From NCBI GenBank assembly GCA_022497155.1, contig MU385727.1, positions 496,001-560,000 on the forward strand: DNA of 64,000 nt. Reading direction: 5' to 3'. The DNA is from Whalleya microplaca. Taxonomy: Eukaryota; Ascomycota; Sordariomycetes; Xylariales; Xylariaceae. Made by a program: the position numbers and the translations under genes. Below the pieces are notes generated by a model. It searched no databases, had not been told where the DNA came from, and worked only from the letters and a program-made list of their open reading frames with translations. Below, in pieces: positions 13,923 to 23,783 of the stretch; the stretch's first letter is position 1; every line of letters begins with the position of its first letter.

Positions 13923-15371
13923 TCAATTGTGAACAGTCGCGTGCAACCCCGGCAGAATCTCCAGATCCTTCTTCGGATACACGTACTTTCCATCCGGCGA
14001 GATCTTGGCCTCGGTGCGCGGCCGCTGTTGCTGCGTCTGCCGCACCTTGACCCACTGCTCCGTCGTGAGATGCTGTCCCAGCTCCGTGAAGGCGTTCGTG
14101 GTCAGCCCGAGCCGGTTCAGGAGCGGGCTGTTCTGGATCGGGTCGAGAACGACATCGTTGTTCGGTCTATGGACGACCCATCAGTCACACAATCACTCGC
14201 CAGCTTTTTGGTACGTAGGCAAGTACTCACCTAGCGAAATACAAGACCCCAAGACGATCAATATGCGCCTGGTCCTGCGGCGGCGCATGCACGCGATGGA
14301 TACTACTCTTGATCAAGCCGCCCGTGAGCGCGGTCAGGGCATCGCACGTGTTGATGGTGATGGTGCCGTCCTGGGGCTTGACCCACTTCCAATTGCCCTC
14401 GTTGTTCAGGATCTGCAGCGCGCACACGGGCTGGCGGAACAGCAGCGTCACGGTGCCGAGGTCCGTGTGGCCCGGGCTGTACAGGTCGCCGACGAGCTTG
14501 TTCTCCTCGGCCGGACGCGCCGCGTAGTGCATGTACCGCAGGTGGTCCTCGCCGCGCGCGTCGTACTGGTGCAGGCGCACCAGCTGGTCCTCGGAGGGCA
14601 GCTCGAGCAGGATGGCGAAGAGGCGGAGCAGCTTGAGGACTACTTCTTCGTGGCATTTCTAGAGGGGTGTAGTGTGAGTAGGGTGGGTGGTGCGTATGCG
14701 CGCGCGCGAGCGGCTTAAGGAGAAGGGGCGGGGAATGATGGGAACCTACCCGTGAGAACGTCTCAATCTCTTGGATGTGGTCCTGGAGCACCTTGGGCTG
14801 CTTGCGCGCGTGGAAGCCGTCGAACTTGGGGATGTTGTAGACCTGGACATTGTCCTTGATGCCATTCCCGAGACTGCCATGCTCGTTCAGCTCGACGTCG
14901 TCTGGCCTGAGGGACGAATTCACTTACATGCGGTGGCCCGCGGGCCTGTATCCGTTGTATTCTCCGCTCTCGAGGTCTCGCGCATTGTGAAACTTCAGCT
15001 TTTCCTCCAGAGGAAGATTGTAGAACTCGCGGCCGAGGGCGAATTGGCGGTCCACCTCCTCCTGAGAGATGTTGAAGTTCTTCACGTAGAAGAAACCTAC
15101 GCACAGGGCATTTAGTATGAATCACAGCAGACGGGCTGGTTCGGTGAATCAGCATACCGACGTTGCGGACTGCGTGGTCTAACTGCTTCACCAACTCCTG
15201 TTTGCCACCTGGCTGGTCATACAGACTGAGGTCGAGGGTAATGAGCTCGGCCCAGTCAACTGATGAAGTCACAGTTAGATACTAATCACACCTATCGCAC
15301 ATAATTAGGGACTCACGGTCTTCGGCCGTGACAGGCACATGCTCGTAGCGTTCGATGTTTTGTCCCGACAT
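13923..15371 (-). CDS. 2-oxoglutarate/Fe(II)-dependent dioxygenase, isopenicillin-N-synthase-like
   Basis: Six exons read leftward from ATG 15371: 15371-15317, 15259-15158, 15096-14928, 14873-14750, 14658-14231 and 14166-13923, giving 373 residues. All joins use GT-AG and keep frame. The N-terminal DIOX_N-like part carries the FFYVKNF segment. The jelly-roll core has the iron triad H214-x-D216 (in GHTDLGTVTLLF) and H271 (SIHRV), with R285 (DRLG) to hold 2-oxoglutarate. Such enzymes couple oxidative decarboxylation of 2-oxoglutarate to hydroxylation, desaturation or ring closure; the substrate is unknown. It lies 635 bases from a P450 on the same strand, so shared secondary metabolism is possible. 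Intron 3 is ambiguous: a 54-base intron (14874-14927) gives a family-like GHRILGNGIKDN junction, while a 21-base alternative would also keep frame but is implausibly short. Confidence 0.9.
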
Positions 15372-16006
15372 GATGAATGCTCTTCCTAACTAACAGATAG
15401 TCCTACCTACACACAGCAGAGATAGAGCCCGACGCCGGGCGCGGGGCTCGGGGCTCATCACATCTTATATCTTAGGTCCGTATGCATCAGAGCCTATTCA
15501 TCGGCCTAATAATTCATCTCCTCAATGGACGTAGGATCGTATGGCTCGATGTATGCATTGAGCTTGTGAAGCTTGGTGGGGTGGACTGTTGGTGTGCATT
15601 AGCTACTCCGCAGCTTCTACCAATGGGGCTCATCGTATTGCATGGCGCAACTCGGGGTAGATATTGTGTACACTCGCCATGCGTGTGTCTACACGCGTAT
15701 GTCGTTGCAGATGGCCGATATACTAATCGCTTATCTGATCTGAGAGCACGTCATATCACTTTAGTAGCACCTCATCACGTCAATGGAGTCTCACGTGCTG
15801 TTTGGAATAGTGTCTCTGGGTAGTCTATTGACTTTTACCGCGTGAAGGGATGAAGTTTGGCCGATTTACCTAGTCCTTTTGGAAGGCTGCATTGAAATCT
15901 TCTGTATATTAATAATTATATGATTCTGTGAAGCTGCGGAGACACTATGGCAGACGTGTGCAGGGAGACTGACACGTATCATCAGCTCGGCACCTAAAAC
16001 TTATCG
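15372..16006. other. intergenic region between oxygenase and P450
   Basis: Holds the oxygenase promoter and the P450 3' flank. I see no gene. The first 100 bases upstream of the oxygenase ATG contain a GC-rich stretch. Confidence 0.4.
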
Positions 16007-17747
16007 TCACCGTGACTCGTTGGAAACATATCCGCTGAACGATACAGTGCACGGGAATTTGCCCCGGAGGTGAGCAGCACCGGTCTCGACCAAGAAGGCC
16101 TTTTCATTATCCACATTCGTCAGGTCTACCTTCTCGTCCGCGTAGACCTCATCGTAACCATTCTTGAAGTCGAACTCCCTAGCGATGATGGAGAGGAAGG
16201 CCTTCAGCTCCTTAAACACGAAGGCCTGGCCGGTACACATACGGACGCCGTATTCAAAAATCCGCCAGGCGCCTTTGGGAGGATATAGCTCATGTTCGGG
16301 GCCCACGAGGAACCGCTCCGGTAGGTACTCGAGAGGCCGCACCCAGGCCACAGGGTTGCGGTGGATACTGAAATGATTCGTTTGAACGGCGCATCCCTCG
16401 GTCGGGTACTCGGTACCGTCACGGCCCTTAAGTACTAAGTCTTTGCATCCCATTCGGATTCCATTCGCTGGAGGGAAGAGCCGCAGCGATTCCTTTACGA
16501 CAGCCAGAGTGTACGGGAGAGAGTTGAGTATGGATGGATTCTCGGCGATCATGTCGGGGCATGCTGCAATATTTCTTCCGAAGACCTCGTCATGTTCGGC
16601 TCGTAGTTTAGCCAGTACCTCTGGGTGCCGCCAGATCATATAACAGCAGGAGATCATCGTGCTCGAAGTTGAGTCGTAACCAGCGAAGAAGAACATGCGC
16701 AACTGAGCACACAACGATTCCATGAATTCCTCGTCAATCGAATCGGAGCGTTGTCGGCCTGACTGGGAGTAGTAGCTTTCAAGCGCCTGGTCTAGCACCG
16801 AATGGAAGGCAGCATCGTCATCACGTCCTTTCGCACTACGGAATGCATCAACTCTTTTCTCAATTTGGGCCCGGATGTGCTTATCCAGGAGCCGGCCATT
16901 GTTCCACATGCCGAGGAATCTGAATGGATTGAAGTGCCCAAGGAGAGTGTCCATAACATCGTTGGCATTGAACTTCAACCCAAACTGGCGGAACATGGTC
17001 TCAGAAAGGGGGTGAGAGCCTGAAGTTTGGTTTCCCAGGTCCGCATTGAAAACTACCTGTCCAATGACATCGTTCATAAGCGACAGCGTTAACGGTTCCA
17101 AAAGAAACAATTGACCAGCTTGAGCCCTCTGCCGAAGAATGTTGCGGAAGATGAGCATCTGGTCGACAACGATGGAGATCGTAGCATCGAGATTGTTATT
17201 GTTGAAAAACGGCAAGAATAGATTATGGTCATGTTTCCACTCCTGTCCGTTCTGGGTGAACAGGTTGATCCCACCCTTTCCTGTGATCGGTGCAAACCAG
17301 TTGACAAGTGAAGGAGGCTTCTCAGCGCCCGTCCATGTATGACTGGTCATCTGGTTTGCAAGATAGGGATCCGTGACGATGAGCATGGGGATACTGACGG
17401 GGTAGACGTCAAAATAGTAGGCTGCGGCTCGGTTTTGTCTCCTTGCTAGCTGATCCAGGACGTACATACTATGAGCGCCTGGTGGCATCGCATCTTTGGC
17501 ACTCATTGCTTCCAACAGATGTCCCAATATGGCGTGATGTGGTGGCATCGGCTTTCGCGGAGGCTGTTAGCATGACTGCCATAGTATATTGATATATGTT
17601 AGCTTGACTCACCTTTCCTTGCCTTTGCAACTCGTGAATTCGTGTTCTGTGACGCCATGTTTGCGACACCAAGGTAACGATCCGAACAAGCGCGAGGGCC
17701 ACCAAAAACCCTACACCGGCGTTGAGCAACGACCCGAGCGAGTCCAT
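16007..17747 (-). CDS. cytochrome P450 monooxygenase
   Basis: Two exons, 17747-17613 and 17563-16007, joined across a 49-base GT-AG intron (17564-17612) in phase 0, give 563 residues. The first exon supplies the membrane anchor (a hydrophobic stretch from about residue 8 to 28, VGFLVALALVRIVTLV), so the protein should sit in the ER. The intron join restores a proline-rich hinge (PPRKPMPPHH). The oxygen-binding I-helix motif A-G-Y-D-S-T is near residue 339, the E-x-x-R pair at 403/406 (KESLR), PERF follows, and the heme-ligand signature F-E-Y-G-V-R-M-C-T-G places the Cys near residue 488. Family is certain; the CYP clan and substrate cannot be read from the sequence. The neighbouring oxygenase on the same strand suggests, but does not prove, a joint pathway. 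Confidence 0.95.
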
Positions 17748-19344
17748 ATTGCCTTAGGACCAGTAGGGCCAATACCAAGATACAGAGTGCGACGGTTATT
17801 GAACGTCAAATAGCTTCCAACGTCCTGTTTAAATAGTTTTGTGATTAAGACCAAGAGCTGTTAGTTGGTCTCTGTTGTGGCTGAGTCGCAAGACCGAGTG
17901 TAGCCTCGACTCAAGCTACCCAGGCTCTAAACACCAATGACCCTCCACAAGCAGGTTCTTCAAGCATGAAATGTCACTGGCTCAGGAAAATTGCCTATAA
18001 CATACGGGGCACTCGCTTGCATACATATACAGGGCTCAAGTATGAATTCGGAAGATACGGACGGCATCTGCCGACACAATTTCGATAAGACGCAAGCAAG
18101 GGCGAATAACTCCTGCATCAATTGTTAGTAACCGGTGTTAAAGGCCCAGCTGCCCACCGCCAACGACGTGCCAACATGCCCACGGAGTCCACCCACAGTA
18201 TTTATCGCGTCGTGTTTCGAACCTTCATATCGGGTAGAAGACGTTTTCTACTATCACGATGGTTCGCTGTCGATTTCACGTGTTTGAAGCTGTTGCGGTT
18301 CAATTTGGTATATGTGGTGGTCGTGTAATCCAGGTAGTTGAGCAACAGCCAATGACTGCGGGTTGAATTGATGATTACGTCAGCTCTAATTTCATTGTGC
18401 CGTTCGCAGGATTCACAACCAACAGCTCCAGATTAACAAGGATCAATACATGGTTCGAGGCAATGGTCTGGGCTTTGGAGAAGACCCTATTCTTCTAAAA
18501 ATAGGCTGTTTCGGCGGTCCATAGAGTCCGTTTGTCAATAGAGTTCGATGAAGTGTCTGAAAACATCCTACTTATTAATACTCATATCAGCTAGTAAGGC
18601 ATATTTACATCGGAATAGTCTCGTAGAAACCCTCACTTATCGTAAGTGGTACCTCGCTTATATACACGATAGTAGACGGTTCCCACGCCAGCGGGATAAT
18701 CCGGTAGTTCTCTACTAGGAGTTGTCAGTGCTCAATAGGTGGCATGATTCGATGCTGGCGCTAACGTGCAATTCTCTTGGCCTTGAACGGTTTGGGGAAT
18801 CGTGACTCGTATTGAATAGCCTGATAATCTACAGTGTTATAAGGCAAGCTCTATAAGCTACAGACGCACAGCTACCGCGTCGTGATTATCTTGAAAGTAC
18901 GAACGATACATGATTGGAGGACGTAAAATACGTACATATATGCTATCTAGTGTCTCGTTCAATCGAGCAACAACAGAGCAATGAGAGTGTTCTCGGACTC
19001 AGGCCAGACTTCACAGCTGTGACTTGTGTTAGTTAAGCAAACTGAGGTTATACCTAACATTGAATGATGCAAAGTAGTACACAGTACTTATATATGCTCT
19101 GTCTGATAGGTCCAGTCAATTGAACAATAGCTGAAAATATTCTGTGGCTTAGGTAATCAATGGAGCGCGCCCCATAAACCGCCAATAAGGGGTCAATGCA
19201 CTGATAAGCGTTATCTGCTTGCAGTCTCCATAAAAAAAGTTATTTCGGCGAGAGCAACTGAACGTCCAAACTGCGAATTACTGCCATAGCAAGTTCTGTC
19301 TACTTCCACTACACTGTTGGTGTTCACCGCGATCCGTGATCACA
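17748..19344. other. divergent intergenic region, P450 / nop9
   Basis: About 1.6 kb between two divergently transcribed genes, so it must hold both promoters. No coding or structured element is visible. Confidence 0.45.
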
Positions 19345-21480
19345 ATGCCGAAGCCACGTACGAAGCGACAGGCTATTCGGGAGGAGCGGAAGCAGAAGCG
19401 ACGTGAGAAGGCATTGGCTACCGACGAAACTAGCAAATACGCCAAGAGACGTCGATTAGATGATGATGGTAATGCCGAAAGGACGGGCGAACAAGACGCG
19501 ATCTTCGAAGATGGACATGACCAGCTCCAATTTGGAGGGCCTCCTCGCCCAGACCGCGAATTCTTCGGCATATTATCCGACCAGGAACAGGAATACTTTC
19601 GCTCCGTCGACGAGCAGCTCGACATTGACGACTTTCCCTCCCAAGAAGACCGAGAAATCTACCTTGCCAATGTATTCGTAGAGGCCCAGGGCAAGGAGCT
19701 TAAGCTGGCATGCAGTCAGTCGTGCTCAAGGTTGATGGAGCGGTTGATTCTGATGTCAAATACCCGGCAGAAGAAGAAGCTGTTCGAGCAGTTCGGGAGC
19801 CATTTCTTGAATCTCATCCAGCACCGGTTCGCAAGCCACTGTTGCGAAACCCTGTTCTTGCAGTCCGCGCCAGTTGTCACGAAAGAACTTGGAGGGGAAC
19901 GGGATGATATGCCGACAGAGGAAGACGATCCAGACGAGAAACCCTCCCCTTATATGGAAGAGCTGTTTCTCCTTACGCTTGACGAACTCGAAGGACAGCT
20001 CAGTTACTTGCTCACAGACAAGTTTGCTTCTCATACCATTCGGGTGCTGCTGATCATTCTCTCTGGGCGTCCGTTAGAACAGTCTCAGACCAAGTCTCTC
20101 ATACATAGCAAGAAGAAGGAGAAGATATCCGTCCCTTGGACTTTCAATGGACCATCCGATTTAGATACTCAACTTCGAGCCGTTCCCATGTCATTTAATC
20201 TCGCTGCGAAAAAGATAATTGCCGATTCAGTCTCCGGCATGAGCCCCACCGAGCTTTGTGTCCTGGCAACACACCCTACCGGGAACCCAGTCCTCCAGCT
20301 GCTCTTAGAATTGGACATCTCCCTGAATGCGAAGTCAGAAGTACAATCAGATGACTCCGGAGACATGACACTTCTAGGGCAACTTCTACCCGGAGCTCCT
20401 GCTTCTCTCAAGGACGCTACGACACCAGCATCCGACTTTGTCAATTCGATGTTGTATGATTCTATCGGCTCACGACTTCTTGAGACGCTCATTACCCATT
20501 CCCCCGGCAAATATTTCAAGCCGCTCTATAAGCACATATTTTCCAGTAGGATACATAGTCTTCTGCGTAACGACATTGCGTGCTACCCCGCAATACGTAT
20601 TCTCAATCGCCTAAGCAAGGAGGACTTGGTCATCGCCGTTCAACAGTCTTTGCCCGAATTCAAGAAGTTGGTTACGTTGTCCCGGTTTAACGTCATTAAG
20701 ACTTTGTTCGAACGGTGTCAGGCTCGGCAAGCTGCGGATGAGATTGGAAGCCTGACGAGAGCTCTGGTGGAAGCAGTCGGGTCAGACCCCAAGTCTATTA
20801 TCCCTCAACTTTGCTTCCCGCAACCGGCAGATAGTGAGGGTGAAAAGAGCCAAGGGCCTCCCGAGAAAGCCCGTTCGACCTCTCATGGCTCCCAATTAGC
20901 CACAACGATGCTTGCTATACCTGGGTCACCGTCTCGTGTAATTCAGAAGTCCCTAGGTGCTCTTCCAGAGGAGCTGGTTCTGCAGCTTGCCATCTCATCA
21001 GCTCCAACATCCTATGTCCTGGTCAATGCTTTCTCGACACCAGCGCAGAACAAAATCTTTCATAAAGCCCTAGTCTCGGCTCTGCGACCTCACACATTTG
21101 AATTAGCTCAATCTGAACATGGCAGTAGGGTCTTGAATTCGATTATATCCATGCCTTCCAAAAGCGAAGGGATATCTGTACCATTCCATATCAAGGAATC
21201 AATCATGGTGCAGCTGGGCCAACATGAGCAAGAGCTCCGAGAGACTTTTGAAGGCAGGCGTGTATGGCGGACCTGGAAGGGGGATTTATGGAAGAATAGA
21301 CGGTTAGAATGGATTGCCTGGGCCAAGGAGGTCGATTCTGCGCCCGACCAAGCGGTTCTAGAGCGCCAACCAAGAACCAAGGGCATCTACAATGCGATGT
21401 CGTTTAGGGACAATAGGAAAGAGGGCAGTCACGTAGGATTACCAAGGCAACGGAACAGGGAGACCAAAGTTGCACTGTAG
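19345..21480 (+). CDS. nop9: nucleolar pre-rRNA processing protein Nop9 (Pumilio repeats)
   Basis: Single exon of 711 residues. I start at the ATG at 19345 (MPKPRTKRQ...); the frame extends upstream only through a GTG. The very basic N-terminus (KRQAIREERKQKRREK) is a likely nuclear/nucleolar signal. It is followed by an acidic stretch and the Nop9 hallmark around residues 85-165 (EYFRSVDEQLDIDDF, GKELKLACSQSCSRLMERL, FASHCCETLFLQSAP). Pumilio-type repeats continue to about residue 620, seen as recurring helices with S-R-x-x-E/Q-x-L and A-S-H-T patterns (DKFASHTIRVLL, GSRLLETL, HGSRVLNSI). In yeast Nop9 binds 20S pre-rRNA and controls cleavage in 40S subunit maturation. Length and order fit orthologues. 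Housekeeping, no nearby partners. Confidence 0.95.
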   Translation: MPKPRTKRQAIREERKQKRREKALATDETSKYAKRRRLDDDGNAERTGEQDAIFEDGHDQLQFGGPPRPDREFFGILSDQEQEYFRSVDEQLDIDDFPSQEDREIYLANVFVEAQGKELKLACSQSCSRLMERLILMSNTRQKKKLFEQFGSHFLNLIQHRFASHCCETLFLQSAPVVTKELGGERDDMPTEEDDPDEKPSPYMEELFLLTLDELEGQLSYLLTDKFASHTIRVLLIILSGRPLEQSQTKSLIHSKKKEKISVPWTFNGPSDLDTQLRAVPMSFNLAAKKIIADSVSGMSPTELCVLATHPTGNPVLQLLLELDISLNAKSEVQSDDSGDMTLLGQLLPGAPASLKDATTPASDFVNSMLYDSIGSRLLETLITHSPGKYFKPLYKHIFSSRIHSLLRNDIACYPAIRILNRLSKEDLVIAVQQSLPEFKKLVTLSRFNVIKTLFERCQARQAADEIGSLTRALVEAVGSDPKSIIPQLCFPQPADSEGEKSQGPPEKARSTSHGSQLATTMLAIPGSPSRVIQKSLGALPEELVLQLAISSAPTSYVLVNAFSTPAQNKIFHKALVSALRPHTFELAQSEHGSRVLNSIISMPSKSEGISVPFHIKESIMVQLGQHEQELRETFEGRRVWRTWKGDLWKNRRLEWIAWAKEVDSAPDQAVLERQPRTKGIYNAMSFRDNRKEGSHVGLPRQRNRETKVAL

Positions 21481-21873
21481 ACCTTTATAGGAATAACATG
21501 ACCTGAAAGAGGCGGTTCTCACTATTTACGTGGTTGCCCAGGTTATGGCATGTGAGTATTAAGGCAGTTGCAATAATGAATTGAGAGTGAGAGACTGGTG
21601 AATGTCGACTCTTAACGTGAGTCATTACCAGGGCATCTCGCTTTTGTCGACTTTTCATAATTTAATTCCTAGCCACAACATATTGTCGATCGACTGTCTG
21701 TCCTGCGCTGTGTTCAAAGCACAACCTACCATTACCACAGCGCCGACTACATTGACGATATATTCCCTTGCCTGCTCTCTCTGCTCCCCTCACTACCACC
21801 ACGACCATCATTGTCATTGTTGTCGCCACTGCCGCTGTCGCCGCCGCTGTCTGCCGCTGTCCGCCGCCATCAC

Positions 21874-21927
21874 CACCAACGTCGTCGACACCGCCATTAC
21901 CACCAACGTTGTCGACGCCGCCATGTA
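21874..21927 (+). repeat. two-copy 27-bp tandem repeat
   Basis: A 27-base unit starting CACCAACGT occurs twice head to tail with a few substitutions, inside a longer run of CCN/GCC triplets (about 21815-21935). It looks like trinucleotide-based low-complexity DNA. Confidence 0.7.
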
Positions 21928-22046
21928 CGGATCTCGTCGTCCTAGCCGCCCTCGGTATGTACATAGCCCTCTTTCCAGTTCCGCATTTAATGTTTTCCCA
22001 ATGAATTCCCTGTTTGCTCACAATCTGCTTTGGGTGTATTTAAACC

Positions 22047-22385
22047 CTACCTTCCGCCCCTCTCCGAGTTCTTCCATGAATTGCTTTTTTTATTTCCTTT
22101 CTTCACAAGATCATTCCTGTATTTTGATCCACACTTTCAACCTCTCCATGGATTCTTCATGAATCACCTGTCTATTCTCTATATATTTTTTTTTGAGTGT
22201 ATCTGCTCCCTACCTACACTCCTTCCCAGAATTCTTCATGAATCCAATCTATCTATTTGCCATGCACCTCTCAGTGTTTTGAGGTCATGGCCTCCTCAAT
22301 CTCCCACCTACGTGCCCATGAATCACCTCTATTCATACTCCACATCCAACTAGCGTATCTACTACTTTTCGCTGGCTTCAATTTC
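22047..22385 (+). repeat. diverged tandem repeat of about 80 bp, four copies
   Basis: The core CATGAAT recurs at 22075, 22158, 22237 and 22317, spacing 83, 79 and 80. Each core sits in a pyrimidine-rich unit of the form TTCTTCATGAATCACCT. Copies are diverged but in register. The array runs into the start of the Pro-rich ORF that follows. Confidence 0.6.
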
Positions 22386-23783
22386 TCCGAGATTACAAGC
22401 TATTCCTGTCCATCAGGAATAGCCTTTATGACCTACCCATTAGCAGAACACTACTGTAATGACTTGCAACTCTTGAATGATCTGAAAGCGCACTGTACTA
22501 ATCCTGATGATTCCAGATCTGCTTATCCGGGAGGTCCTCCTGCAGGCCCCGGCGCGACCAACAATGGCATTGCCGCAGCGGGTGAGCCTCGTGCTCCATC
22601 TGCAGGCCCGTCTCGTCTCGCGGTTCCCGGTCACTCGGGCCCCTCTGCTGCTGCGGCTGCCCCAGGCTCCCAGCACCTCGCAGAGGCCGCTCGCGTCCCA
22701 GCGATGCAGACCGTGCACGCCTGGCCCGGTTGGACAAGCCGTCCAACTGCTAGCCCCGCCGATCTGCTGAGTACCGCACCGAGGGTGCCGTACTTCCCCG
22801 ATGCCCGCCCTTCCGGTGCCGCGCCCCCTGCGAGCTCAGCCAACCCGACGGTCCCCGAGGGTGTCGCGTTCCCTCAGCGCACTCTCCCGGCCGGTGTCCG
22901 CCCTAACGGCACCGCGCCCGTCGCAAGCTCAGCCGGCCCGGTGGTCCCCGCACCTGTTGAGAGCCCAGCCAACCCGACGGTGCCCGAGCGCGACGCATTC
23001 CCCGCTCTGCGCCCTCGTCCGGCCCGCGTCCAGGATCGCTTTGTTCGTGTGGGGCCGCCGCTTCACCAACGTCGCGCTATAACCCCAGAGCCTCGCCAGC
23101 GCCACATGGTGCCTAACCTCGGCGCGCATCGGCCTCGTGTCCCTCTTCTACCGGCGCCGTTCCCCCGCCGCGTAGCCTCACCGTCGCCGCCGCCTCGCCA
23201 GCGTCGCTCTATACCCGACGTCCCGCCCTCGCCTCGACGCTTCGTGCCCCTCGCACCGGCCCCGCCCCGACAACTCGTCCCCCTCGCACCGGCCCCGGTG
23301 CCCCAAGTCGCAGCGCCCGCGATGCCGCCTTGGTGGTATGCCTACCTTCGCCAAGCGCCACTCCCCCCGACTACGACGGCTAATCCGCTTCCAACCTACG
23401 GGTTCGGCTCCGCGGCGCCCGTGCCCCAGCTATCGCCGCCGCCGCCGCCGCGCCGCCCGCAGTCGCGCACCTGGCAGGGACATCTGGCCCCGGTAAACGG
23501 TGTGCCTATGGCGGAGCGCGGCCACAGCCTGCCCGGCCGCCCCACCCCGCTTCCGGACGCCGATGTCCCTGCCGGTGAGGAGTTCCTCGCGCCCAGCTTG
23601 CGCTCAGTCCCGGCCATGTGCCTCACGGTGCCCTCTGAGGAGGAGGAGCAGGAGGAAGAGGAAGATCACGAGGCGGAGGAGAAGGGAGAGGTGGAGGAGC
23701 CAGAGGCTGAGGAGGGAGAGGCGGAGGAGGAGGAGGAAGAGGAGGGTGAAGAAGAGGAAGACCCAACCTTGTGGGGCATTTAA
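22287..23783 (+). CDS. hypothetical Pro/Ala-rich protein with acidic C-terminal tail
   Basis: An open frame of 498 residues, starting at the first in-frame ATG with a good context (GTCATGG). I recognise no domain. Residues about 10-35 are hydrophobic (LFILHIQLAYLLLFAGF) and could be a membrane anchor. Residues about 70-450 are low-complexity Pro/Ala/Arg sequence with an internal repeat of the type SS-A-NPTVPEGVAFP / SPANPTVPERDAFP. The last 60 residues are nearly all Glu (EEEEQEEEEDHEAEE...). The ORF is much richer in GC than its surroundings, which also leaves the opposite strand open, so length alone is weak support. An undetected intron near the 5' end is possible. It may be a real lineage-specific gene or an expanded low-complexity region. 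Confidence 0.45.
   Translation: MASSISHLRAHESPLFILHIQLAYLLLFAGFNFSEITSYSCPSGIAFMTYPLAEHYCNDLQLLNDLKAHCTNPDDSRSAYPGGPPAGPGATNNGIAAAGEPRAPSAGPSRLAVPGHSGPSAAAAAPGSQHLAEAARVPAMQTVHAWPGWTSRPTASPADLLSTAPRVPYFPDARPSGAAPPASSANPTVPEGVAFPQRTLPAGVRPNGTAPVASSAGPVVPAPVESPANPTVPERDAFPALRPRPARVQDRFVRVGPPLHQRRAITPEPRQRHMVPNLGAHRPRVPLLPAPFPRRVASPSPPPRQRRSIPDVPPSPRRFVPLAPAPPRQLVPLAPAPVPQVAAPAMPPWWYAYLRQAPLPPTTTANPLPTYGFGSAAPVPQLSPPPPPRRPQSRTWQGHLAPVNGVPMAERGHSLPGRPTPLPDADVPAGEEFLAPSLRSVPAMCLTVPSEEEEQEEEEDHEAEEKGEVEEPEAEEGEAEEEEEEEGEEEEDPTLWGI

Noticed and set aside
21602..22162. 186-codon frame between nop9 and the Pro-rich ORF.
   Set aside because: Made of His/Cys/Arg low-complexity sequence from trinucleotide repeats plus unrelated flanks; looks non-coding.
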